From NCBI RefSeq assembly GCF_007993815.1, contig NZ_VJWE01000002.1, positions 1 through 64,000 on the forward strand: a DNA stretch of 64,000 bases, written 5' to 3'. This document shows positions 25,139-33,334 of this stretch, piece after piece. A program made the translations under genes and the position numbers. The notes under the pieces were generated by a model. That model made no database searches. It was not told the origin of the DNA and worked only from the letters and a program-made list of their open reading frames with translations. Origin of the DNA: Acidovorax delafieldii (GTDB lineage Bacteria; Pseudomonadota; Gammaproteobacteria; Burkholderiales; Burkholderiaceae_C). Positions within the stretch are counted from its first letter, which is position 1. The number at the start of each line of letters is the position of its first letter.

Positions 25139-25543
25139 ATGCATGCAGTTGTGACCCCTGGCGAGCGCACGCTCACCGACCTGGACTATTCGCGCCTGAC
25201 CAAGCTGGTCGGCAACCGGCCAGCCCCCTTGCTGGACGACCTGCTGGCCAACGCCGATATCACCAGCCCGCGCACCGTGCAGGCAGACGTGGTCACCATG
25301 AATTCACGTGTGGAGCTGGTGGACCAGCACACCCACCGGCGCCAGGTGCTGACCCTGTGTTACCCGCAGGACGCCGAGCCTGCGGCGGGCTTCATCTCGG
25401 TGCTGTCGCCGGTGGGCATCAGTCTGCTGGGCTTGCGGGTTGGAGATATGGCCAAGTGGCAAACGCCCCATGGCGAAGAGTGCTCCGCCACCATCGAGAA
25501 CATCCAGTACCAGCCCGAGGCCACGGGCGACTACCTCACCTAG
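25139..25543 (+). CDS. Rnk-like nucleoside diphosphate kinase regulator (GreA/GreB C-terminal domain)
   Basis: A 134-residue protein with an N-terminal coiled segment (RTLTDLDYSRLTKLVGNRPA...) and a C-terminal GreA/GreB-like FKBP-fold domain (VVTMNSRVELVDQHTHRRQ, LSPVGISLLGLRVGDMAKW). This matches Rnk, which binds RNA polymerase through the Gre-type domain. The start ATG lies after GATGGAG at a fair distance. It is followed by a universal stress protein, so both may be stress-related. Confidence 0.85.
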   Translation: MHAVVTPGERTLTDLDYSRLTKLVGNRPAPLLDDLLANADITSPRTVQADVVTMNSRVELVDQHTHRRQVLTLCYPQDAEPAAGFISVLSPVGISLLGLRVGDMAKWQTPHGEECSATIENIQYQPEATGDYLT

Positions 25544-25666
25544 TCGCCTTCGCACGCCCGCCCGCTGCGGGCCGTACCAGCAGATCACTTCTCACCAGAC
25601 CGGCGCCAATCGCATTGGCAGCCGTTGGAGGAGTGCGCGTTGTTCACCACAGAAGGACGTACCACC

Positions 25667-26623
25667 ATGACCCCTCGCTCCATCCTCGTCTTCACCGACT
25701 TTTCTGAACTGGGAGGGCACGCGCTGGCGCGCGCAGCGCTGCTGGGCGCAGAGCATCGGGCTGCGTTGCAGCTGGTGTATCTCTCCCAATCCGGCGAAGT
25801 GCCGCCACCCGACGTGGCCGTGCGACTGTCGCACCATGCGCTGCAGATTCGGCAGCGCCACCAGATTCCTGTTCATGCCGGAACACGCGTGGATTGCACG
25901 GTGGCGGATATCGCCCGCGCGGCAGCGGGTCACGACCTGGTGGTGTGGGGCATGGCCCCGCAGCGCGGGTTGCGGACCTGGTTCGGCGCGCACCCTGCGA
26001 TCCAGTTGCTCCGTGCCTGCCGGCGCCCCGTGATCGTGGTGCGTAGCGCAGCGGCACAGCCCTACCAGAGCCTGATGGTGGCGGTGGACTTTTCTCAGGC
26101 TTCGCATCGCCTGGTGGAGCTGGGCCTGGCGCTCCACCCCCGCGCACGTGTGGAACTGTTCCATGCCGTCAGCACTGCCAATGAGGGCAAGCTACGTTAT
26201 GCCGAAGTGTCGGAACGCGCCATCCAGATCTACCGCGAGCAGTGCAGGCGCCATGCGCAGGACCGCATGTTCACGCTGACCGACTCGTACGATGCGCGGC
26301 GCAACCGGCTTTCATTCTCCCTCGGCCGGGGCGACCCGGCGCGACAGGTGCTGGTGGCGCAGCAAGGGGCCGGGGCCGATCTGATCATGGTGGGCAAGCA
26401 TCCCGCGTCCCGGTGGGCAGACTGGCTGTTCGAGAGCGTTGCGCAACGCATTCTGCGTGAAGCCCGCACGGACGTGCTGGTGGTACCGCACGGCTTTCAG
26501 TCCGCATCCCGGGGGGCCGCCCTGAAACGCCTGGCGACCGATCTGCCCGTGCGCCGTGTCAAGGCAGGCCAGCCGCGCTTGCCGAGCCATCCCAACCCTG
26601 CGGCGCTGCAGGGTGGCACATGA
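25667..26623 (+). CDS. universal stress protein with two UspA domains
   Basis: A 318-residue protein made of two tandem Usp folds. The first begins RSILVFTDFSELGGHALARA and ends with RRPVIVVRS; the second begins SLMVAVDFSQASHRLVELG and ends with the ATP-type loop region ADLIMVGKH...ILREARTDVLVVPHG. Such proteins bind ATP or adenylates and act in stress survival. A 40-residue basic tail follows the second domain. It lies downstream of the Rnk-like gene and converges with the monooxygenase gene. Confidence 0.88.
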   Translation: MTPRSILVFTDFSELGGHALARAALLGAEHRAALQLVYLSQSGEVPPPDVAVRLSHHALQIRQRHQIPVHAGTRVDCTVADIARAAAGHDLVVWGMAPQRGLRTWFGAHPAIQLLRACRRPVIVVRSAAAQPYQSLMVAVDFSQASHRLVELGLALHPRARVELFHAVSTANEGKLRYAEVSERAIQIYREQCRRHAQDRMFTLTDSYDARRNRLSFSLGRGDPARQVLVAQQGAGADLIMVGKHPASRWADWLFESVAQRILREARTDVLVVPHGFQSASRGAALKRLATDLPVRRVKAGQPRLPSHPNPAALQGGT

Positions 26624-26679
26624 CGAAGGAGCCCTGCGGACAGCCCTGCCGAGGTCATTGGGCTCGCCATGCATGAGGC

Positions 26680-28044
26680 CTAGGCCGCCTTCGCGAGCAG
26701 TGTTGTGTACCGGCTTGCGGGCCTTGCCAGGCCCAGGTTTTCCCGCAGGGTGGTGCCTTCGTAGGCGGTGCGAAACAGGCCGCGCCGCTGCAGTTCAGGC
26801 ACCACCAGGTCCACAAACTCGTTGAGTGATTGGGGCAACACAGGCGGCATCACGTTGAAGCCGTCCGCCGCCCCGTTCTCAAACCATTCCTGCATGCGGT
26901 CGGCAATGGTCTCGGGTGTACCGATCACCACCCAGTGGCCGCGTGCACCGGCGAGGTATTCGTACAGCTGACGCACGGTGTACTTCTCTCGCCGAGCCAG
27001 CTCCAGCACCACGTGGGCGCGGCTGTTGATGCCCTTGGGTGGCTCGGGGATGTACGGTGGAGGTGCGTCAAGGTTCCACTTCGACAGATCCTCTCCGGGC
27101 CAGAAGGGGGTGAGCGTGGCCAGGCCCACGCTGGGGTGGATCAGCGCCTGCAGCTCGGCCCACTTGGCCTGGGCTTCTGCCTCGGTGCGGCCAATCACGG
27201 GTGAGATGCCGGGAAGCACCAGCAGTTCTTCGGGACTGCGGCCGTACTTGGCCATGCGACCCTTAACATCCTTGTAGAAGGCCTGGGCCTCGGCCAGGCT
27301 GGTCCAGGCGGTGAAGATGGCTTCGGCCGTCGCGGCGGCCAGTTCCTTGCCGTCTTCCGAGGAGCCGGCTTGCACAATCACTGGGTGGCCTTGCACCGAG
27401 CGCTCGATGTTGAGCGGCCCTTGCACCTTGAGGTGTTTGCCCACGTGGTTGAGTGCGTGCAGCTTGTCGGGGTCAAAGTAGATGCCGCTTGCCTGGTCGC
27501 GCACCAGGGCGTCGTCGTCAAAGCTGTCCCACAGCCCCTTGACCACGTCCACAAATTCGTGGGCGCGCTCGTACCGCGTGGCGGGGTCCGGGTGAGTGTC
27601 CAGGCCAAAGTTGCCGTGCACGTTTTCGGCGCTGGTGGTCACCACGTTCCAGGCGGCCCGGCCCTTGCTGATGTGGTCCAGCGACGCAAACTTGCGCGCC
27701 AGCAGGTAGGGGTCTTCGTAGGTGGTGGAGGCTGTGGCCACAAAGCCGATGTGCTTGGTGACGGCCGACAGCGCCGCCCACAGCGTCACGGGCTCGAAGT
27801 GCGAGATCCGTCCCTGGCGGCTGAAGGACTCGCGGTCGCCCTTGTGCCACACGCCGGGGCTGTCGGCCACGAACACTTGGTCAAACAGGCCACGTTCGGC
27901 TGTTTTGGCGACCTCGATGTAGTGATCGATGTTGACACCCGAATCGACCTGTGAGCCCGGGTGACGCCAGGCGGCTACGTGGTGGCCCGTGGCCATGATG
28001 AAGGCGCCGAGGCGCAGTTTTCTGGATGTGTCGGGTTGGGTCAT
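26680..28044 (-). CDS. LLM class flavin-dependent monooxygenase, NtaA/SnaA/DszA type
   Basis: A 454-residue FMN-dependent monooxygenase of the nitrilotriacetate/desulfurisation branch. Marks are the N-terminal LGAFIMATGHHVAAWRHP, VDSGVNIDHYIEVAKTAERG, RGRAAWNVVTTS-like KGRAAWNVVTTSAENVHGNF and the late GHWVVIGTPETIADRMQEWFENGAADGFN in pieces. Members oxidise NTA, dibenzothiophene sulfone or related sulfones. It lies downstream of the TauD-like dioxygenase on the same strand with a dispersed repeat between them, so an organosulfur substrate is likely. It needs an FMN reductase such as SsuE. The ATG at 28044 has GGAA upstream. Confidence 0.88.
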   Translation of the reverse strand: MTQPDTSRKLRLGAFIMATGHHVAAWRHPGSQVDSGVNIDHYIEVAKTAERGLFDQVFVADSPGVWHKGDRESFSRQGRISHFEPVTLWAALSAVTKHIGFVATASTTYEDPYLLARKFASLDHISKGRAAWNVVTTSAENVHGNFGLDTHPDPATRYERAHEFVDVVKGLWDSFDDDALVRDQASGIYFDPDKLHALNHVGKHLKVQGPLNIERSVQGHPVIVQAGSSEDGKELAAATAEAIFTAWTSLAEAQAFYKDVKGRMAKYGRSPEELLVLPGISPVIGRTEAEAQAKWAELQALIHPSVGLATLTPFWPGEDLSKWNLDAPPPYIPEPPKGINSRAHVVLELARREKYTVRQLYEYLAGARGHWVVIGTPETIADRMQEWFENGAADGFNVMPPVLPQSLNEFVDLVVPELQRRGLFRTAYEGTTLRENLGLARPASRYTTLLAKAA

Positions 28045-28125
28045 GTGAGATTCCAAAACTTGTGGAGATGGCTCGCGGCCTTCGACACTGGCGCGGCCCA
28101 GGCCAGTGCACCCGTGGAGCCGGCT

Positions 28126-28184
28126 TTGCCGGGCCAGGGGGGGCGTCCCCCCAAGGGGGATGGCGCCGAAGGTGACTCAGGGGG
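28126..28184. repeat. dispersed GC-rich palindromic repeat, copy 2
   Basis: GGCTTTGCCGGGCCA, the palindromic GTCCCCCCAAGGGGGAT and GGCGCCGAAGGTGACTCAGGGGG follow one another in the same order as in the copy at 4482-4547. It sits directly after the stop of the TauD-like gene, between two minus-strand genes. Confidence 0.75.
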
Positions 28185-29042
28185 CTACTCGGTAATAGTG
28201 ATGCGATGCAGCTTGCGGTGCTGCGGGAAGAAGTCGCCCACTGCGTAGTGCTGGGTGGAGCGGTTGTCCCACACGGCCAGCGTGCCCGGCGCCCAGCGCA
28301 GGCGGGCCTGGAACTCGGCCACCTGTGGCAGGGCAAACAGCTGGGTCAGCAGCGCATCGCTGTGCGTGCGGTGCAGGCCCTTGATGTGGCTGGTGAAGGT
28401 GGGGTTCACGTACAGGATCTTCTTGCCCGTGACGGGGTGCACGCGCACCACGGGGTGCTCCACGGGCGGGTACTTGGCGCGGGCGGCCTTCAGTTCTTCG
28501 CCGCTGGCGTCCTTGCGCAGCAGGTACTCCGTCCAGCCACTGATCTCCCAGGTGTGCACGGCCGTGAGCGTTTCCAGGTAAGCCTGGAAGGCGGGCGGCA
28601 GACTGGCGTACGCGGCCGTGAGGCTGGCCCACAGCGTATCGCCGCCGCTGGCCGGGATCACCTGTGCATAGAGGCTGGTGCCCAGCGGCGGTTGCTCGCG
28701 CCAGGTGATGTCCGCATGCCATTGGTTGGACGCCTTGGGGCGCTCGGCCGTGCTCTCCACGATCTCGATCTCAGGGTGGCTCTCCAGCCGGGGGAAGAAC
28801 GCCTTCACCTCGGCCACATTGCCAAAGCTGCGGGTGAAGTCCACCTGCTGCTGCGGCGTGATGTGCTGGTCGCGGAAGAACAGCACCTCGTGCACGGCCA
28901 GTGCCTGGCGCAGCTCGGCCTGCGTGGCGGCGTCCAGGGGCTGGCGCAGGTCCAGCTCGTGGATGACTGCCCCGATGGTGGGGGTGTAGGGCTCTACAGC
29001 AAAGCGGGTGAACGTGGGGTGCAAATCGTTGATCTTTGACAT
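28185..29042 (-). CDS. TauD/TfdA family Fe(II)/2-oxoglutarate dioxygenase
   Basis: A 285-residue dioxygenase that uses Fe(II), oxygen and 2-oxoglutarate to hydroxylate its substrate, usually releasing sulfite from sulfonates or sulfate from alkyl sulfates. The iron ligands are His and Asp in NQWHADITW and the distal His in WDNRSTQHYAVGDF; the 2-oxoglutarate arginine is in LHRITIT. The ATG at 29042 gives the typical N terminus (PTIGAVIHELDLRQPL). It is divergent from a sulfur-type substrate-binding protein gene, which supports a role in sulfur scavenging. Confidence 0.92.
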   Translation of the reverse strand: MSKINDLHPTFTRFAVEPYTPTIGAVIHELDLRQPLDAATQAELRQALAVHEVLFFRDQHITPQQQVDFTRSFGNVAEVKAFFPRLESHPEIEIVESTAERPKASNQWHADITWREQPPLGTSLYAQVIPASGGDTLWASLTAAYASLPPAFQAYLETLTAVHTWEISGWTEYLLRKDASGEELKAARAKYPPVEHPVVRVHPVTGKKILYVNPTFTSHIKGLHRTHSDALLTQLFALPQVAEFQARLRWAPGTLAVWDNRSTQHYAVGDFFPQHRKLHRITITE

Positions 29043-29321
29043 GGCGCTGCTTTCTGAAACGGTGGGGTGATGAAAGAGAACTCCCACACGATTGGGACAG
29101 CGCGCAGTGCGCGCATCAACGAAGCAGTTCGCATATGCATAGTCGGAAAACTGCGCCTCGCACTGGCGCGCGTGGGCCTGCCATCCGCAAATTTGGATAT
29201 CTGTTTTTGGTCGTTGGCCCCCGCGCAGGGCCTGCCTAGAGTGATCGGCGACGTGTGCAGCACATTGCGCACGCACACCGGAACGACAACAGGCAAAACA
29301 ACAGGCACGAAGGGTCAACAG
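29043..29321. promoter_or_regulatory. divergent promoter region between tauD-like and substrate-binding protein genes
   Basis: A 280-base leader between divergent sulfur-scavenging genes. It contains an AT-rich stretch with ATTTGGATAT at 29191-29200, identical to a motif before sbp, and CATATGCATAG near 29132. Binding of a CysB-family activator is plausible because a gene for one lies at the end of this cluster. Confidence 0.4.
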
Positions 29322-30428
29322 ATGAAAAAAACGCAATGGAAAACAGCGCTCTGGGCGGCTGCCAAGACAGCCAGCGCAGCGGTGGCCCTGGGCCTGTGGG
29401 CGGGTAGCGCAGCCGCACAGGCGCAAGATCCCCTGAAGGTGATCCGCATAGGCATCGCCACCGGCGGTGTGGGCAGCGACCCGGTGCGCCATGGTGGCAC
29501 CTCGGCCGCGCTGGCCTACACCGATGGCGGGCTGGAAGAAGAGTTCAAGAAGGACGGCGTGAAGGTGCAATGGACCTTCTTCAAGGGCGCAGGCCCGGCC
29601 GTCAATGAGGCACTGGTCAACAAGCAACTGGACTTTGCGTGGCAGGGCGACCTGCCCTCTATCGTGCACCGGGCCAGTGACGTGAAGACCAAGATCATTC
29701 TGGGCAGTGGCGTGCGCGGCGGGCTCTACCTTGCGGTGCCGCCCGACTCCAACATCCGCCGCCTGGAAGACCTCAAGGGCCGCAAGGTGGCCGTGTTCAA
29801 GGGCACCAACCTGCATCTGGCAGCCGTGCGCGCGCTGGCCGACAAGGGTCTGAGCGAGCGCGATGTGAAACTGCTCAATCTGGATTTGCCCAGCGCTGAG
29901 GCGGCGTTGATCAGCAAGGACATCGACGCCGCATTTGGCTATGTGGGTTTTTTCAAGCTGCGTGACCAGGGCCTGGCCAAGGTGGTGTGGTCGGCTGCAG
30001 AAGATTCCTACAAGTACACCCGCCAGACGGCGCTGCTGGTGACCGACGACTTCGCCGCCCGCCACCCCAAGGCGGTGGAGCGCGTGGTCAAGACGGTGGT
30101 GCTGTACGCCCATAAATATTCCGACGAAAACCGCCGTGCCGAACTGTTTGCGCAGTGGGGCAAGGCCGAGTACGCCGAGAAGGTGTGGCGCGAAGACTTC
30201 ATTGGCCAGCCGCTGCGCGTGCGCCTGTCGCCACTGCTCGACCCATTTCTGGTGGCGCGCTACAAGGACGCGGCTGACGAGGCCCACAAGCTCAAACTCA
30301 TCCGCAAGAAGCCAGAGATCGATAGCTGGTTTGACCGCCGCTATCTGAACGCTGCTCTCAAGGAACTGAAACTGGAGAGCTACTGGCCCGTGTATGGCGC
30401 CAACGGGGATCTGGTCGCCGCCCCTTGA
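29322..30428 (+). CDS. ABC transporter substrate-binding protein (organosulfur/sulfate ester type)
   Basis: A 368-residue periplasmic binding protein with a Sec-type signal (MKKTQWKTALWAAAKTASAA, cleavage after AAA-QAQ region). The mature part has IRIGIATGGVGSDPVRHGG, FFKGAGPAVNEALVNKQLDF, RLEDLKGRKVAVFKGTNLHL and a 70-residue C-terminal extension typical of the sulfate-ester/taurine-like group. It is paralogous to the second binding protein of this cluster (shared FFKGAGPAVNEAL/FFRGAGPAVHEAL block). A strong terminator follows, so it is transcribed apart from the permeases. Confidence 0.9.
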   Translation: MKKTQWKTALWAAAKTASAAVALGLWAGSAAAQAQDPLKVIRIGIATGGVGSDPVRHGGTSAALAYTDGGLEEEFKKDGVKVQWTFFKGAGPAVNEALVNKQLDFAWQGDLPSIVHRASDVKTKIILGSGVRGGLYLAVPPDSNIRRLEDLKGRKVAVFKGTNLHLAAVRALADKGLSERDVKLLNLDLPSAEAALISKDIDAAFGYVGFFKLRDQGLAKVVWSAAEDSYKYTRQTALLVTDDFAARHPKAVERVVKTVVLYAHKYSDENRRAELFAQWGKAEYAEKVWREDFIGQPLRVRLSPLLDPFLVARYKDAADEAHKLKLIRKKPEIDSWFDRRYLNAALKELKLESYWPVYGANGDLVAAP

Positions 30429-30492
30429 TCCAGGTCTCCAATCCAAACCACGGTGCGTAAGCCCGGAAAAGCCGCTCACCACCGCTCGTTGC

Positions 30493-30526
30493 AACCCGCC
30501 CGCACCTTGTGCGCGGCGGGTTTTTT
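30493..30526 (+). terminator. intrinsic terminator after the substrate-binding protein gene
   Basis: AACCCGCC (30493-30500) pairs with GGCGGGTT (30515-30522); inside it CGCAC pairs with GTGCG. Six T residues begin at 30521. It separates the binding-protein gene from the downstream permease operon. Confidence 0.9.
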
Positions 30527-30587
30527 GTGCCTGCGCCGAGGCAACCTCATAACGCAGGCGTCGCTGCTCATGCCGCAAACATCTTTG

Positions 30588-30660
30588 TCATTGCATATGA
30601 GTATTAACCATTTATTTTTATAACAAACGTCTTTTACATTTCTTTTGGTTGTTATCGATG
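30588..30660 (+). promoter_or_regulatory. AT-rich promoter region of the permease operon
   Basis: Between the terminator and the first permease lies an unusually AT-rich segment (GCATATGAGTATTAACCATT, then a run ending TTTTTATAACAAACG). It is the likely promoter and activator site of the permease-ATPase-binding protein-sulfatase operon. Confidence 0.45.
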
Positions 30661-30717
30661 GCGCTGCGCTCACCCCAGGTGGTAGCAGCTCCACCACCCA
30701 CAAAGGAAATGCAAAAG

Positions 30718-31590
30718 ATGGCGATACCCGCACTGAACGCGGCCGGGCCAGGCAGCCCCGTGAGCCCGCTGGACGCGCTGCCGGATGCCCCCACACGCCG
30801 CCCCGCAGCGGTAAGGCAAAACGCCGCCTGGACTTGGGCGAGGCGTTCGCTTTGGGCCTGGCCCTTTCCGCTGGCCGTACTGGCGCTGTGGCAGCTCTCC
30901 GCTCTGTGGGGCTGGGTGCCCGAGCAGGTGCTGCCGCCGCCCGCCGCCGTGTTCAAGGTGTTTGGCGAGCTGCTGGCCAGCGGCGAGCTGTGGGACCACC
31001 TGCGCATCAGCATGGTCCGTGTGTTTGCGGGCTTTGGCATCGGCCTGTCGCTGGGCCTGGTGCTGGGTGGTGCCATGGGCCTGTCGCCGACATTCCGTGA
31101 CTACTTCTTCCCATTGTTCAAGGCCTTCAGCCAGGTGCCGGTGATCGGCTGGCTGCCGCTGCTGATCCTGGTGGTGGGCATTGACGAGGGGCTCAAGTTT
31201 CTGCTGATCGCCAAGGCGGCCCTGGTGCCGGTGGCCATCAACACCTGCCAGGGCATTCAGAACGTGCCCAACCGGCTGGTGGAGGTGGCGCGTGTGTATG
31301 GCTTCACCCGCTGGCAGATGCTGCGCAGGGTGGTGTTTCCGGCGGCTACGGCACCCATCTGGAACGGCGTGCGCTATGGCCTCACGCATGCCTGGCTGGC
31401 GCTGGTGGTGGTGGAACTGCTGGCGTCATCGGAGGGCATTGGGTTCCTCATCGTCTATGGCCGCCAGCTCTTTCAGCTGGACGTGGTGCTGGCCGCCGTG
31501 CTGGCCGTGGGCATCGTGGGGTTTGTGATCGACAAGCTGCTGGCCGTGTCCGAGGCCTGGCTGCTGCGCTGGCGCAAGCCGGGTTTGTGA
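30718..31590 (+). CDS. ABC transporter permease, SsuC/TauC-like (1)
   Basis: A 290-residue inner-membrane permease with a polar, proline-rich N-terminal 45 residues and about six helices. The EAA loop reads VARVYGFTRWQMLRRVVFPAA. AAAGGA lies eight bases before the ATG at 30718, which I prefer over ATGs at 30709 and 30658. It pairs with a second permease gene directly downstream, so the importer probably has a heterodimeric channel, as in AtsBC-type sulfate ester transporters. Confidence 0.9.
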   Translation: MAIPALNAAGPGSPVSPLDALPDAPTRRPAAVRQNAAWTWARRSLWAWPFPLAVLALWQLSALWGWVPEQVLPPPAAVFKVFGELLASGELWDHLRISMVRVFAGFGIGLSLGLVLGGAMGLSPTFRDYFFPLFKAFSQVPVIGWLPLLILVVGIDEGLKFLLIAKAALVPVAINTCQGIQNVPNRLVEVARVYGFTRWQMLRRVVFPAATAPIWNGVRYGLTHAWLALVVVELLASSEGIGFLIVYGRQLFQLDVVLAAVLAVGIVGFVIDKLLAVSEAWLLRWRKPGL

Positions 31591-31603
31591 GCGGGGTGTG
31601 CCA

Positions 31604-32407
31604 ATGTCTTCTGTGAACGTGCAACGCAACGTGTTCCAAAAAGTGCCCGCACGCCTGCGGGGCTGGGTGCTGCCCGTGCTGATCCTGGCCGTGTGGTGGC
31701 CGGTGGTGGCTTCGGGGGCGTCTGATTCACCCCTGCTGGTATCGCCATTGGCCGTATGGCAGCGCGGTGTGGGCCAGGTTGTCAGCGGCGAACTGTGGGT
31801 GGCCTTGTCGGCCAGCCTGTGGCGCATGGCCTGGGGGTTCGGCATTGGCTCCGGCATCGGGCTGGCGGTGGGTGCGCTGCTGGGCTGGTCGCGCTGGGCC
31901 GAGCGGCTGGTGGGGCCTACGTTCCACACGCTCAAGCAGATCTCGCTGTTTGCGTGGATTCCTATGCTGTCGATGTGGTTTGGCCTGGGCGATACCGCCA
32001 AGGTAGCGTTTGTGGCCATGGCGGCGTTCTTTCCGGTGGTGCTCAACACGCTGGAGGGCCTGCGCAGCGTGCCGCGTGAGTACCTGGAGGTGGCCCGCGT
32101 GTACGAGTTCAGCGTGTGGCAAACGCTGCGCCGTGTGGTGGCGCCTGCCGCCGCGCCCTCACTGTTCACCGGTATCCAGCTCTCGCTCATCTACAGCTGG
32201 CTGGCCACGCTGGGGGCCGAATACCTGCTGGCCTCGGGCAAGGGCATTGGCAACACGCTGATCGATGGGCGCGAGCATTTCTGGATGGACCTGGTGCTGT
32301 TTGGCGTGGTGGTGGTGGGCCTGGTGGGCTTTGTACTGAACGCGCTGCTGGCCGCACTGGAAAAGCGCCTGCTGGCCTGGCGTGATCGCACGATCGCCAG
32401 GTACTGA
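31604..32407 (+). CDS. ABC transporter permease, SsuC/TauC-like (2)
   Basis: A 267-residue permease homologous to the preceding one. It has about six helices and an EAA loop VARVYEFSVWQTLRRVVAPAA. It begins 13 bases after the first permease stop; a GTG two codons upstream of the ATG is also possible. Two different permeases with one ATPase distinguish this importer from the ssu system, which has a single SsuC. Confidence 0.92.
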   Translation: MSSVNVQRNVFQKVPARLRGWVLPVLILAVWWPVVASGASDSPLLVSPLAVWQRGVGQVVSGELWVALSASLWRMAWGFGIGSGIGLAVGALLGWSRWAERLVGPTFHTLKQISLFAWIPMLSMWFGLGDTAKVAFVAMAAFFPVVLNTLEGLRSVPREYLEVARVYEFSVWQTLRRVVAPAAAPSLFTGIQLSLIYSWLATLGAEYLLASGKGIGNTLIDGREHFWMDLVLFGVVVVGLVGFVLNALLAALEKRLLAWRDRTIARY

Positions 32408-32413
32408 TGCTGC

Positions 32414-32451
32414 CGACGCATCGCATACGCATACGCATACGCATACGAACA
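32414..32451. repeat. (GCATAC)n hexanucleotide repeat
   Basis: About four uninterrupted CGCATA hexamers follow the second permease gene (CATCGCATACGCATACGCAT and onward) and end a few bases before the ribosome site of the ATPase gene. Slippage would change the spacing between the two genes without touching either coding sequence. Confidence 0.85.
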
Positions 32452-32464
32452 CAAGGAAATCAAC

Positions 32465-33298
32465 ATGGCACACGCCGGTACCCTGGCCATTCGCGGCCTG
32501 AACAAGCAGTACGAGGTCAAGGGCGAAGCCCTGCCCGTGCTGCAGGACATCCACCTCACCATCGAGCCCGGCGAGTTCGTGAGCATCGTGGGCTCGAGCG
32601 GCTGCGGCAAGTCCACGCTGCTGCGGCTGGTGATTGGCCTGGAGGGCGATTACCAGGGCGAGATCCTGCTCAACGGCCAGCGCATTGTGGGCACCAGCCT
32701 CAACCGGGGCATCGTGTTCCAGGAGCACCGCTTGTTCCCCTGGCTCACGGTCGAGAAGAACGTGGCGCTGGGCCTGCTCAATTCCAGCCTGACCGAGGGC
32801 CAGCAGCGCGCCACCGTGCGCGAGCACATTGCGCTGGTGGGGCTGCAGGGGTTCGAGACCGCCTACCCGCACCAGCTCTCGGGCGGCATGTCGCAGCGCG
32901 TGGCCATTGCGCGGGCGCTGGTCAACCGGCCCGACATCCTGCTGCTGGACGAACCCTTTGGCGCACTCGACGCCATGACCCGTGCCCACCTGCAGCAGGA
33001 GCTGCACCGCATCTGGCAGCAGGAGGGCATCACCATGATCCTGGTGACCCATGACGTGGAAGAGGCCGTGTACCTGGGCGACCGCGTGGTCGTGATGGAG
33101 CCGCGCCCCGGCCGCATCCGCCGCACGGTTCCGGTGGGGCTGCCCCATCCGCGCGAGCGCACCTCCCACGCGTTCACCGCCATCAAGGACAGCGTGCTGC
33201 GCGAGTTCTCTGGCCACCCGGCGGCCGACCTGGCCGAGCCGCCGCTCAAGCGCGGCGAGCAGCTGGCGCCTGCCGCGCAGTGGCAATTTGCCGTTTGA
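32465..33298 (+). CDS. ABC transporter ATPase, SsuB/TauB-like
   Basis: A 277-residue ABC ATPase. Walker A is GSSGCGKST, the signature LSGGMSQRVAIARALVN, Walker B LLLDEPFGALDAMTR and the switch region ILVTHDVEEAVYLGDRVV. AAGGAAAT precedes the ATG. The C-terminal 60 residues after the nucleotide domain (PRPGRIRRTVPVGLPHPRER) match the taurine/nitrate/sulfonate subgroup. It powers the two-permease importer of this operon. Confidence 0.94.
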   Translation: MAHAGTLAIRGLNKQYEVKGEALPVLQDIHLTIEPGEFVSIVGSSGCGKSTLLRLVIGLEGDYQGEILLNGQRIVGTSLNRGIVFQEHRLFPWLTVEKNVALGLLNSSLTEGQQRATVREHIALVGLQGFETAYPHQLSGGMSQRVAIARALVNRPDILLLDEPFGALDAMTRAHLQQELHRIWQQEGITMILVTHDVEEAVYLGDRVVVMEPRPGRIRRTVPVGLPHPRERTSHAFTAIKDSVLREFSGHPAADLAEPPLKRGEQLAPAAQWQFAV

Positions 33299-33334
33299 TT
33301 GTTTGTTCCCCTTTTACCGATCCCCGAGATTCCC

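Noticed and set aside
28185-30578. A very long minus-strand frame (797 codons) covering the TauD-like gene and the antisense of the binding-protein gene
   Set aside because: Only the part from 29042 downward has TauD family features. The upstream part is antisense to a well supported plus-strand gene and across its leader, with no domain character, a common effect of high GC.
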